Shown here in pieces: positions 25,157-33,148 of a stretch of 64,000 nt of DNA; position 1 is the first letter of the stretch; every line of letters begins with the position of its first letter. Made by a program: the position numbers and the translations under genes. Source of the DNA: Desulfosporosinus sp. Sb-LF (GTDB taxonomy: Bacteria > Bacillota > Desulfitobacteriia > Desulfitobacteriales > Desulfitobacteriaceae); contig NZ_SPQR01000007.1 of assembly GCF_004766055.1 (NCBI RefSeq), positions 124,001 to 188,000 of the forward strand, written 5' to 3'. Below the pieces are notes generated by a model. It searched no databases and had not been told where the DNA came from. It saw nothing but the letters and a program-made list of their open reading frames with translations.

Positions 25157-25212
25157 ACATAAGAACAACAAAAGGAGCAGGCAAATACCTGTTCCTTTTG
25201 TTGTTCTTATGT
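25157..25212. terminator. Bidirectional terminator between convergent genes
   Basis: A 25-bp stem with a single G-U pair (25157-25181 with 25188-25212) and loop CAAATA. It lies between the phosphatase (+) and PLD-like (-) genes and has A/T-rich edges on both sides. Confidence 0.85.
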
Positions 25213-25235
25213 TTACCTAAGCTAATTAATCTTCG

Positions 25236-26258
25236 TCACTCAGTACTTTTCTCCCAGTCTTGCTTAAATATCTCACCTAATTTGGCAGATGCGACTGGGG
25301 AAGGGATAGTAATGGAAAATTCGTGATTGGCAATAAATGAATAATGGGTCCAATCTGAACTGGTTAGAAGAAATAGCTTGTTGTCAAAAATAGCCATGTG
25401 CATGCTCAACGTCTGATTACTAGGAAAATATCTTATACTAACGCCTTTTGTTTTTAATTTTTCTATGGTTACGGGTATTTTACTTGTCACTGCTCGATCA
25501 GTAATAAGTCGAATGTCGCGCCCTTTTTCGGCTGCGTCGGTTAATGCTTGAATGAGATCAGGGTCAGTGACTTCCGGAATTTCTATCCAGATTGATTTTG
25601 TGCTTGTGGTTATTTGATCTGTAAGTTGCTGTTTTACGTTGGCATTAACGGCTAAAACAATATTATCTTCGGGTAGTGAAGATGTTTTTGGCACAGGCAA
25701 AGGAAGAGTTGTAGTAAACAACCAATCTTTTGAGAATTGGCTAGCTACTTTCCAAGCAGCTTTTCCGGATAGCTCTACTGCAAGATCGTGAGCTTGTAGT
25801 CCGCTGGCTGTCCAAGGGGGACCATAGATGAAGGCGCGGTTTTGGTCGATAATCAAGTACTTGGTATGATTAACCTGCCCTTTTTGTGCTGGATAAAACT
25901 GAACCGATACGTCTTGACTTTTCAATTGATCCAATGTTGAGCGATTTACCTTTTGCCATTGGTCCAAAAGAATACGGACATCTATCCCTGAATGAGATTT
26001 AGTGAGTAGAAGCTGAATAAGTCTAGGGTCATCAAACTCTGCTTGCTCAATATAGATCGAGGTTTGAGCGGACTGAATGAGGGTTACCGTTTGATTATAG
26101 ATCGGATCTTTATCAACAAAAAGAGCTTCGGCGGGCAGGTTAGAAATTGGGATAACTTTAGGAAATAGTTTTGGTACTTTAATAGTACACCCACTTAAAA
26201 GCAACGTAGAGCATAAAAGTAGAAAGAGGAAAGCGATGAAAGACTTTCGTTTTGACAT
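25236..26258 (-). CDS. Phospholipase D-like lipoprotein with a degenerate second HKD motif
   Basis: A 340-residue exported lipoprotein. It has a Lys/Arg N-terminus, a hydrophobic h-region and lipobox LLSGC with Cys24, so Lgt would lipidate it outside the membrane. Two PLD-type halves follow. The first keeps the catalytic H-x-K-x4-D as NHTKYLIID; the second reads MHMAIFDNK, where the Lys is replaced by Ala. True PLDs need both motifs, so this enzyme is either inactive, works as a dimer through its first halves, or has a new role. The start is ATG 26258; the ORF extension upstream lacks a ribosome site. It is convergent with the phosphatase gene. Confidence 0.82.
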   Translation of the reverse strand: MSKRKSFIAFLFLLLCSTLLLSGCTIKVPKLFPKVIPISNLPAEALFVDKDPIYNQTVTLIQSAQTSIYIEQAEFDDPRLIQLLLTKSHSGIDVRILLDQWQKVNRSTLDQLKSQDVSVQFYPAQKGQVNHTKYLIIDQNRAFIYGPPWTASGLQAHDLAVELSGKAAWKVASQFSKDWLFTTTLPLPVPKTSSLPEDNIVLAVNANVKQQLTDQITTSTKSIWIEIPEVTDPDLIQALTDAAEKGRDIRLITDRAVTSKIPVTIEKLKTKGVSIRYFPSNQTLSMHMAIFDNKLFLLTSSDWTHYSFIANHEFSITIPSPVASAKLGEIFKQDWEKSTE

Positions 26259-26400
26259 GGTGCATACTTCTCCCAAGTTTAATCTTATCTTTAGTATACC
26301 ATATACGTTCAAAAGGTTCCTAGTATTGTGTGGCATAACCCCAATAAGTTTTTCATAAGAATTGGCAAAGCGATTTTACACTTTGAAAGGGTATAAAACT

Positions 26401-28707
26401 ATGAAATTTTTCAAAACTAGTGTCATTATATTGGTAGCAATTTTATGTCTTATGGTTATTTCATGGCAGGTCTACACTAACACAAGAATTTCGTACCCCA
26501 ATGGGGTTACATCGTCATTCTCAGCTGCAAAGGCATATGAGCATGTAACATACCTTGCTCAAAAAATTGGGCCCAGACCAGCTGGAAGTAAGTCGGAGCT
26601 AAAGGCTGCGCAGTATATTTCTTATGTGTTGAATCAAAATGGCTGGAAGGTACATGAACAGCCTTTTAGCAAAGCTGTGGCTCGAGAGACCTCAGTCATC
26701 CAACGTGAACAACAAGTTGAACTGATCAACAGCCAAAACATTATTGCGGAATTGCCAGGTAACCGTCCCGACACTATTGTCGTAGGTGCCCATTACGATT
26801 CTGCAAGTTTAAATGCTCCTGGTGCAGTGGACAATGCTTCAGGTGTCGGGGTTTTACTCGAACTCGCTAGAGTGCTGAGTCAAGAACCTCATGAAGATAC
26901 CTATCAATTTATTTTCTTCGGAGCAGAAGAGTATGGTCTTGTGGGGTCCCAATTCTATACAACCCAAGCAGATTTATCAGCCGTTCGATGGATGCTCAAT
27001 GTCGACATGGTGGGGACTCCCTTGGAAATAGACGTAGCAGGTAAGAAATCTACTCCTCCTGAGCTAATTAAGCAAGTAGTTGCATTGGCGGGCGAGAGTC
27101 ATATCTCCTTTCATCTTAGTCGCGATTCTATCTTAATGGCCCGTGAAAGTACTCAAGGCGGCGCAAGCGATTTTAGTTCATTCTTGGATAAGAGAATTCC
27201 AGCACTTGGACTCGGTATTTCTGGGCGCCCAGCGGGATATTTTCATCGACCTGAAGATCGCCTCGATCGTGTTTCTATGGAAGAAATGAAGAAAGTTGGC
27301 GATTATGCCCATCGTTTGCTGACGAATGTAAAGTTGGAGAAGCTGGGACCCCATGTATGGGATGAATTATATTTACCTTTTCAAATTGGCAAGAATGTGT
27401 TTATTCTCCCGAACTATGGAATCCTTATTTTCACCTTCTTCACGTTTATAGTTACGGTTTTCCTCTTGATACAGTTTTTGAGAAAAAATTCGAATAAGCA
27501 TATATTAGACTGGAAAGGAATTTTGGGAATTCTAGGAGTTACTATAGTTTTGAGTCTGATTGTAGTTGGCTTAAGTGGAATTGGAGAAATTCTTTGGTCT
27601 TGGATTAAACAGGTTAAGTTACTATACTACGCTTATCCTACACTCTTTGTACTAGCTCGTATTGGCATCGCCCTTGGGATATTAATAATCCTAGCGAGTT
27701 GGATTGATAAGCTCCCTTTAGCACGGGACCCCCATCTTTATTGGTTTATAGGAGTAATATTCCTATTAGGGGTCAGCTTATTATTAGCACTTTCTCGAAT
27801 TGACCTCGCTTTTCCCTTCGTATTTTGGCTTCTATGCTTTGATTTACAGATTTTCTTACCTAACATTATCTTGGTAGTTTTGGGCCCATATTTTATCTAT
27901 TGTCTGCACTTTGAACTCTTGAATTCACAGCAGTGGGTCAGCTTTTATGAAGCAATCCATAAATATCCCTTAATTTTCCTTGGGATTTATGGTTTACTAC
28001 TTGTCCCCTTCTTTTTAGCTTGTTTACATGTTGTGATTACAAAGAAAGAACTTGTAAAAAAAATAGTTTACCATACCCAAAAGCCTGCGTTAGCTGTTAC
28101 CTGCTTAGTTGTTCTATTTTTAGGGTTGATTCCGACCTACACAAAAGATTACCAGCAAGCGGTTACGGTTCGTGAGGAGTGGTCAGGAAGTAGTGAAGGC
28201 TTGGTACATATTTTCTCAAGTGAACGTTTGCCAAATCAGCTAGTGAAAGACCTAAGCGGACAGGAAGGTAAGAGTCTCTATGTACCCATACTTAATGTAA
28301 GCCCGCCATTAATAGTTAATACATCAGTCGTAGAAAAGAACAAAAACTCAGAGAGAACCCTCGAAATTTCAATCAAACTTAATTATTCAAGCGAGCCGTA
28401 TTTAGTCCGTCTTCATTTAGAAGGTCCTAAACCCTTTGAAGTACAAACTGACGAGTTTTTGCCCATGTCTAAAATTCCTAAAAAATTTCAACTGAAGGGA
28501 GTGCAACAATCGTCTGGAAACTATTCAATTATCCTCCAGAGAACGCCTCCTCAGAGAAATACTATTCATTTGTCTATAGAAACTCAAAGCGAAATAACGT
28601 GCTCTATTGAGGCAATGTTTCCTGATACGTCCCCACGTATACAAATTCAGCACGCGCTCGTATCGCCGGATTACCAGATCCAGTTTAAAGAGAGTTATGA
28701 TTTTTAA
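26401..28707 (+). CDS. Membrane-embedded M28-family peptidase
   Basis: A 768-residue protein. A signal-anchor helix (about residues 5-25) is followed by an M28 zinc aminopeptidase domain with a complete metal set: H131 (HYDSAS), D144 (VDNASG), E176-E177 (GAEEYG), D202 (NVDMVG) and H282 (YFHRPEDR). From residue 338 on there are about eight TM helices, and a C-terminal beta-rich domain of some 150 residues follows. This layout resembles eukaryotic ER metallopeptidase 1 more than typical secreted M28 enzymes. The start is ATG 26401, after GAAAGGG; ATG 26362 has no site. The substrate is unknown, possibly exported peptides. Confidence 0.85.
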   Translation: MKFFKTSVIILVAILCLMVISWQVYTNTRISYPNGVTSSFSAAKAYEHVTYLAQKIGPRPAGSKSELKAAQYISYVLNQNGWKVHEQPFSKAVARETSVIQREQQVELINSQNIIAELPGNRPDTIVVGAHYDSASLNAPGAVDNASGVGVLLELARVLSQEPHEDTYQFIFFGAEEYGLVGSQFYTTQADLSAVRWMLNVDMVGTPLEIDVAGKKSTPPELIKQVVALAGESHISFHLSRDSILMARESTQGGASDFSSFLDKRIPALGLGISGRPAGYFHRPEDRLDRVSMEEMKKVGDYAHRLLTNVKLEKLGPHVWDELYLPFQIGKNVFILPNYGILIFTFFTFIVTVFLLIQFLRKNSNKHILDWKGILGILGVTIVLSLIVVGLSGIGEILWSWIKQVKLLYYAYPTLFVLARIGIALGILIILASWIDKLPLARDPHLYWFIGVIFLLGVSLLLALSRIDLAFPFVFWLLCFDLQIFLPNIILVVLGPYFIYCLHFELLNSQQWVSFYEAIHKYPLIFLGIYGLLLVPFFLACLHVVITKKELVKKIVYHTQKPALAVTCLVVLFLGLIPTYTKDYQQAVTVREEWSGSSEGLVHIFSSERLPNQLVKDLSGQEGKSLYVPILNVSPPLIVNTSVVEKNKNSERTLEISIKLNYSSEPYLVRLHLEGPKPFEVQTDEFLPMSKIPKKFQLKGVQQSSGNYSIILQRTPPQRNTIHLSIETQSEITCSIEAMFPDTSPRIQIQHALVSPDYQIQFKESYDF

Positions 28708-28770
28708 AGGAAAATTGATCCTGCATACGTTAAATATATAGGGGGAAAATAAAGTAAGGAAGGTGATAAA

Positions 28771-29010
28771 ATGTATAAGACGATCGCTGTTGAAGATGGA
28801 CTCGCAAATGTTACTCAGGCTCTAAATAATGCAGGTTTTAAAACGACTCAGTTAGAAGGTTCTTCTTTACGTAATGTTCAAGCTGTTGTTGTTAAAGGAG
28901 ACGGAACCAATATTTTTGTTCCGGAATGGCCAGTGAAGATCCCTGTTATAAACGCATCAGGTCGAAGTGCTGATGAAATCGTGGATGTTGTGCGAGATCG
29001 ATTCTCTTAA
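28771..29010 (+). CDS. YkuS/UPF0180-family protein
   Basis: A 79-residue soluble protein matching the UPF0180 (YkuS) pattern. It begins with the conserved KTIAVEDGLANVTQAL. Then come GFKTTQLEG, the VQAVVVKGDGTNIFV strand pair, and the ending ASGRSADEIVDVVRDRF. The family is common in spore formers and of unknown function. The start is ATG 28771, after AAGGAAGGTG. Confidence 0.85.
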   Translation: MYKTIAVEDGLANVTQALNNAGFKTTQLEGSSLRNVQAVVVKGDGTNIFVPEWPVKIPVINASGRSADEIVDVVRDRFS

Positions 29011-29052
29011 AATGGAGACGTGTTGAAGTGAATTTGAATTGAGTCCTTTGTT

Positions 29053-29080
29053 AACCGTCCTTATAATGAGGACGGTTTTA
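29053..29080 (+). terminator. Terminator after ykuS-like gene
   Basis: Nine-bp stem AACCGTCCT/AGGACGGTT (29053-29061 with 29069-29077), then TTTATAG. Confidence 0.75.
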
Positions 29081-29155
29081 TAGTCACCAAAAAGAGGGTA
29101 ATTGCCATATAATGGAATGTAGAAGTGGATCTTATTTTAGGAAGGAGTTGCTCTT

Positions 29156-29284
29156 ATGTTTGGATTTGGGCTTATTCCCTTTGCTTTGGGCTTTGGTTTA
29201 GGAACGCTTGCGTCACCGCGCTATATCCCCACTGGCTATCCCTATCCTGCCCCATATCCTTATCCATACCGGACGTGGTATTAG
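29156..29284 (+). CDS. 42-residue Gly/Tyr/Pro-rich protein
   Basis: A small ORF with a good ribosome site (GGAAGGAG, eight bases before ATG 29156). The first 20 residues are hydrophobic and Gly-rich (GFGLIPFALGFGLGTLA). The last 22 are a Tyr/Pro string (GYPYPAPYPYPYRTWY). Such YP-rich tails occur in small spore coat and surface proteins. A CATATAAT box at 29106-29113 fits the CATAnnnT -10 shape of sporulation sigma factors E and K. A terminator follows directly. The coat role is inferred from composition only. Confidence 0.65.
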   Translation: MFGFGLIPFALGFGLGTLASPRYIPTGYPYPAPYPYPYRTWY

Positions 29285-29318
29285 AAATTTAGACTTATTA
29301 CAACGATATGAAATAAAT

Positions 29319-29350
29319 CAATAAAAGGAAGCAAAAGCTTCCTTTTATTG
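29319..29350 (+). terminator. Terminator after the YP-rich gene
   Basis: Perfect 14-bp stem CAATAAAAGGAAGC/GCTTCCTTTTATTG with an AAAA loop. Confidence 0.8.
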
Positions 29351-29420
29351 AACTTTCAAGGTATATTTTTAAGGATGATCATGTCATATTAAAGGTAGAC
29401 TGGAAAGCGAGGAAGATTTA

Positions 29421-30698
29421 ATGACTGTTCCAAAGGCATTTCTTAAACAAAATCGTAAGAAAAGGCTCGAGCAAGGGCATCCTTGGGTTTATCCCGGTGA
29501 AATCGAAACGATTGAGGGAGATCCTCAGGGTGGGGATATTATACATATTTTTAATCATGTCGGACATTTTTTAGCCAAGGGATTTTATAATCCTCTATCC
29601 CAACTCATCATTCGCATTCTGACCTATTCCGAGCAAGTTGAAGTGGATGAAAACTTATTCCTGGATAAAATCGAGCAAGCTTGGAAGCGGCGGAAGTGGT
29701 TATCACCGGAAATTTCATCGTGTCGGGTTGTCCATGGGGAAGCGGATTTCTTACCAGGGTTAATTATCGATAAGTATGAAGATGTCCTAGTTGTTCAAAT
29801 TCTTTCCTTGGGGATAGAAGTGCGCCGCCAATGGGTCTATAATTCGTTGAGAAAGATCTTTAACCCTAGAGGTATCTATGAACGAAGCGATGTTCCGGTA
29901 AGACGACTTGAGGGACTCGAGGAAAGAGAGGGTTTTGTTGATGAGCCGTTTGACACCCAAGTAACAGTTCGTGAAAATGGGTTAAGTATTGTAGTGGATG
30001 TAGCTGAGGGACAGAAAACAGGCTATTTCTTTGATCAGAGAGAAAATAGAGCAGCCTTGAAGCCTCTGATGACAGGATGGGGGGCTAGGCACGGTATTAA
30101 AGTTGAGGGAGATGGGCCTCCGATCGATGCGAAAGGCAGAGAACTAAAGAATCCCTTTTGGGATGGTGCTGAAGTGTTAGATTGTTTTTCGCATACGGGT
30201 TCATTTATGTTACATGCCTGTCTATTCGGTGCCAAAAAGGTAACGTGTTTAGATATCTCAGAGAAGGCTATTGAAATGGCCAGAGGTAATGCTTTGCTTA
30301 ATGGCTTTTTACATCGTACTGAATTTGTGGCAGCCAATGCTTTTGACTTTTTGAGGGAAAAAGTGAAGGATAAAAAAACTTGGGATATTGTTATTTTAGA
30401 CCCTCCTGCATTTGCCAAAAATCGTAAAGCATTAGAAGGGGCCGTACGGGGATATAAAGAAATAAATCTTCAGGGTATGAAGATGGTTCGCGAAGGTGGT
30501 ATTTTGGTTACGGCATCATGTTCGTACCATTTAAGTGCCGCGCGGTTTTTGAATATGCTACAAGATGCAGCTATGGACGCGCATAAAGTATTGCGGCTGA
30601 TTGAATTTAGACGAGCTGGCCTAGACCACCCTGTGCTTCTAGGAAGTGAAGAAACAGACTATTTGAAGTTTGCTATTTATGAGGTATTTAGTCGTTAG
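29421..30698 (+). CDS. rlmI: RlmI-family class I rRNA methyltransferase, with an insertion
   Basis: A 425-residue SAM-dependent RNA methyltransferase. An N-terminal PUA domain (EQGHPWVYPGEIE, then GHFLAKGFYNP) leads to a Rossmann methylase with VLDCFSHTGSF (SAM), VTCLDISEKAIEMA, IVILDPPAFAKN and the catalytic Cys in TASCSYHLS. The family methylates C5 of a 23S rRNA cytosine (RlmI makes m5C1962 in E. coli). Residues 216-243, just before the SAM motif, carry a charged, Gly/Pro-rich insert (GWGARHGIKVEGDGPP), unlike the short join in usual homologues. The start is ATG 29421, after GAGGAAG. Confidence 0.88.
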   Translation: MTVPKAFLKQNRKKRLEQGHPWVYPGEIETIEGDPQGGDIIHIFNHVGHFLAKGFYNPLSQLIIRILTYSEQVEVDENLFLDKIEQAWKRRKWLSPEISSCRVVHGEADFLPGLIIDKYEDVLVVQILSLGIEVRRQWVYNSLRKIFNPRGIYERSDVPVRRLEGLEEREGFVDEPFDTQVTVRENGLSIVVDVAEGQKTGYFFDQRENRAALKPLMTGWGARHGIKVEGDGPPIDAKGRELKNPFWDGAEVLDCFSHTGSFMLHACLFGAKKVTCLDISEKAIEMARGNALLNGFLHRTEFVAANAFDFLREKVKDKKTWDIVILDPPAFAKNRKALEGAVRGYKEINLQGMKMVREGGILVTASCSYHLSAARFLNMLQDAAMDAHKVLRLIEFRRAGLDHPVLLGSEETDYLKFAIYEVFSR

Positions 30699-30717
30699 TT
30701 TTTTTGCAGATGACCCT

Positions 30718-30745
30718 TTGCAAAGGGCTTTCTTTGACATATAAT
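30718..30745 (+). promoter_or_regulatory. Promoter of the Fur-family gene
   Basis: TTGCAA (30718-30723), a 16-base spacer, then TATAAT (30740-30745). The self-complementary CCCTTTGCAAAGGG at 30714-30727 overlaps the -35 and may also act as an rlmI terminator stem. Confidence 0.55.
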
Positions 30746-30757
30746 AGAAATTATATG
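30738..30757. promoter_or_regulatory. Candidate Fur/PerR-type operator
   Basis: A perfect inverted repeat CATATAAT-AGAA-ATTATATG covers the -10 box of the Fur-family gene. It resembles, but does not match, the 7-1-7 PerR/Fur box. Its position suggests self-repression. Confidence 0.5.
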
Positions 30758-30771
30758 GAGGAGGGCTGGGG

Positions 30772-31221
30772 GTGGAAGAATTGAAAACATTCGAAACTAT
30801 TTGCAAACTGTTGCGCAATCGCGCCTATAAGGTTACCCCTCAGCGTCAGACGATACTAGAAACGTTTCTGGAACATGTAGATCGTCATTTGAGTGCTGAA
30901 GAAGTGTATATGCTTGTTAAACATCAAAACCCGGAAATTGGCTTAGCTACGGTTTACCGTACACTAGACATATTGGCGGAAATTGGAGTTTTACTAAAAA
31001 ATGATTTCGGTGATGGGCGAAGCAGGTATGAATTCAGCAGAAAAGATGAACATCATCATCACCATCACCTCATTTGTTTACGTTGTGGAAATGTCTCTGA
31101 ATTTGATGATGATTTATTAGAATCACTCGAAGCTGTCATCACCAAACGCAATAATTTTAAAATAATGGATCATAATTTAAAATTTTATGGATACTGCCAT
31201 AATTGTGAAGAGGCGCTATAA
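30772..31221 (+). CDS. Fur-family transcriptional regulator
   Basis: A 149-residue metal-dependent repressor. The N-terminal winged helix has VTPQRQTILETF and the family block GLATVYRTLDILAEIGVL. The dimerisation domain begins at six consecutive His (94-99), which include the regulatory metal site. Structural zinc pairs are CLRC (102-105) and CHNC (142-145). The subtype (Fur for iron, PerR for peroxide, Zur for zinc) cannot be settled by eye. The start is GTG 30772, after GGAGGAGGG. A perfect inverted repeat over its own -10 box suggests autoregulation. Confidence 0.92.
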   Translation: MEELKTFETICKLLRNRAYKVTPQRQTILETFLEHVDRHLSAEEVYMLVKHQNPEIGLATVYRTLDILAEIGVLLKNDFGDGRSRYEFSRKDEHHHHHHLICLRCGNVSEFDDDLLESLEAVITKRNNFKIMDHNLKFYGYCHNCEEAL

Positions 31222-31240
31222 AGCGACCTCTTTATTTTTC
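31208..31240 (+). terminator. Terminator of the Fur-family gene
   Basis: Stem GAGGCGCT/AGCGACCTC, overlapping the stop codon, then TTTATTTTTCTT. The remaining bases to 31458 show no ORF with a ribosome site. Confidence 0.7.
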
Positions 31241-31458
31241 TTGCAAGTAGAATTCTTTATGTCATTGTAAACTATTTAAACGAACCAGAGGAAGTATTTC
31301 GGAAAACTGACGAGAGAAGTGGATATGGTAGTTCCTTTTTAAGAAATAACGCGCATTTCAGTGGCATTTGACGTTCGATTTTAGGAATAAAGAGAAGGGG
31401 ATAGAGCACCGGAAGGAGAAGTCTAATATGGTAAAATAAGTAAAAAGGGGCGAAGACT

Positions 31459-32625
31459 ATGGATCTACCTTTGGCCTCAAATGTTAAACAAAAAAGGCCA
31501 TCTCTTCAAAATTCGTATATGTGGAGTTTTTTCCAAGCCCAATGGCATCATCGTTTCGGTAAGACGGACGAAGCTATCAGGTATTGGGTGGATTTGTTAA
31601 ATCGGAATTCGCCTAAACTATGTTTAACAGAGGTGCGATATTTAATTGAGGCACAAGCGTTTCAAGAAGCGAGAGATTATTTGGAAAGTCTGGAAGGTAA
31701 CCAGATTGAAGATTCACCTGATATAAGTTATCTTCTCTCACGCTGTTATCTTGGACAAGCACTTATTCCACAGGCTAAAGAAACGATCATGCGGGCAATT
31801 CAAACAAAACCTCAGAATGCAATTTATTGGGATCTGCTAGCTGATTGTCATTTGGAACTTGGAGATTGGCGTGAGGCGATAAAGGCCTTGGATAATTCTT
31901 TGCGGGCTGCGCCTCAAAATGCTGAAACAAATTATCGTCTTGGAATCATTTACGCGTTTCATAATGAACATCTAGAAGCTTTAAGGTGTTTTCAAGGATG
32001 TTGTCAACTTCGACCACGAGAATCCTTATATTGGGAAATGAAAGCTGAGATGCATCTGGTATTGGAACAGTTGTCCGATGCTTGTATAAGTTTTGACAGA
32101 GCGCTTCGTTATGGAGGAACCCCGGATTTAGCGGCAAGATTAGCGTATTGTTACATTCAAAATGATAAGATCAAAAAAGGAATTGAGTATTATAAATTTG
32201 TACTTAAATATGAACCTGATCATTATGATGCATTATGTAACCTTTCAGCTGTTTATCAAAACCAGGGCCGATCTCAGGATGCTTTAAATTTGTTAGATCG
32301 TGCAAAAAATATTTATCCTAACGATCCTATTCTACTTAATAATTTAGCCTTTACTTTGGTTCATCAGGGGCGTACCAGAAAAGCTACAGAATACTACCGT
32401 GAAGCTCTGGCGTTAGCACCCAACAATCCGCTCATTCTTTACAATTTAAGCGTTTGCTTAACTCGCAAAGGAAATTGGCAGGAAGGCATTGATTCACTGA
32501 ACAAACTCTTTGAAATAGACCCGAACCATTCAGCGGGATGGGCCTTACTGGGAAATATTTATGACCAAATGGATGAATCCGATACGGCGATCGACTGTTT
32601 TAATAAGGCATTAAAGCTAGCATAA
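31459..32625 (+). CDS. TPR-repeat protein
   Basis: A 388-residue soluble protein of about ten TPR repeats with the classic pattern of W/Y, G, Y, A, P. Examples are LADCHLELGDWREAIKAL, NYRLGIIYAFHNEHLEAL and NLAFTLVHQGRTRKATEYY. The last repeats are closest to the consensus. There is no signal peptide, and its role is protein binding of unknown partners. The start is ATG 31459, after AAAAGGGGCG. It is unlike the TPR protein at 986-2242, whose repeats are longer and more divergent. It ends at a strong terminator. Confidence 0.8.
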   Translation: MDLPLASNVKQKRPSLQNSYMWSFFQAQWHHRFGKTDEAIRYWVDLLNRNSPKLCLTEVRYLIEAQAFQEARDYLESLEGNQIEDSPDISYLLSRCYLGQALIPQAKETIMRAIQTKPQNAIYWDLLADCHLELGDWREAIKALDNSLRAAPQNAETNYRLGIIYAFHNEHLEALRCFQGCCQLRPRESLYWEMKAEMHLVLEQLSDACISFDRALRYGGTPDLAARLAYCYIQNDKIKKGIEYYKFVLKYEPDHYDALCNLSAVYQNQGRSQDALNLLDRAKNIYPNDPILLNNLAFTLVHQGRTRKATEYYREALALAPNNPLILYNLSVCLTRKGNWQEGIDSLNKLFEIDPNHSAGWALLGNIYDQMDESDTAIDCFNKALKLA

Positions 32626-32627
32626 CC

Positions 32628-32656
32628 GAGAAGGGAGAATCCCTTCTCTTTTTTTA
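32628..32656 (+). terminator. TPR-gene terminator
   Basis: Perfect GAGAAGGGA/TCCCTTCTC stem (32628-32636 with 32640-32648), then seven T. Confidence 0.9.
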
Positions 32657-32767
32657 TTGCACGATAGTAAATAAGTGTTACGCTTTCGATATTAGATTGA
32701 TATTTCATTTTTCTTTTGCAAATAATAATGTTAGAATAAATGTACTATGTCAAATAAGGAGAATAAA

Positions 32768-33145
32768 ATGTTTCAGGTATGTGTTCAAGCGCATTTCGAT
32801 GCTGCTCATTTTATCCGCAACTATGACGGTAAGTGTGCCAACTTGCATGGTCATCGTTGGAATGTTGTTGTTTGTATTGAAGGTAAACAATTAGATCATT
32901 TAGGAATGCTAATAGATTTTAGCGAAGTTAAGCTGACTATTCGAAAAGTCTTAAAGTTTCTAGATCATAGTTTATTAAATGACCTGCCTTCCTTTGGACC
33001 TGATGGGGTCAATCCAACCGCCGAGCACCTCGCAGAATTTTTATTTATGAAATTAAAGCAAGATTTGGTTCTATCTGAAAAACGTTTAGCTTGGGTCAAA
33101 GTTTACGAATCTCCGGATACTTGGGCCATTTTTAAGGAGGACTAA
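32768..33145 (+). CDS. queD: 6-carboxytetrahydropterin synthase
   Basis: A 125-residue T-fold enzyme. It converts 7,8-dihydroneopterin triphosphate to 6-carboxy-tetrahydropterin, the first pathway-specific step of queuosine synthesis. Zinc His residues sit in FDAAHF and LHGHRW. The catalytic Cys is in GKCANLHGH, just before them. The C-terminal VKVYESPDTWAIF is the family block with the Glu. The start is ATG 32768, with TAAGGAG seven bases before; ATG 32747 lies ahead of that site. It is the first gene of a run queD-queC-DUF366-queE-folE. No preQ1 riboswitch was recognised upstream. Confidence 0.95.
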   Translation: MFQVCVQAHFDAAHFIRNYDGKCANLHGHRWNVVVCIEGKQLDHLGMLIDFSEVKLTIRKVLKFLDHSLLNDLPSFGPDGVNPTAEHLAEFLFMKLKQDLVLSEKRLAWVKVYESPDTWAIFKED

Positions 33146-33148
33146 TAA

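Noticed and set aside
32657-32767. Possible preQ1 riboswitch before queD
   Set aside because: Neither the preQ1-I hairpin with an A-rich tail nor any other known preQ1 pattern could be recognised by eye.
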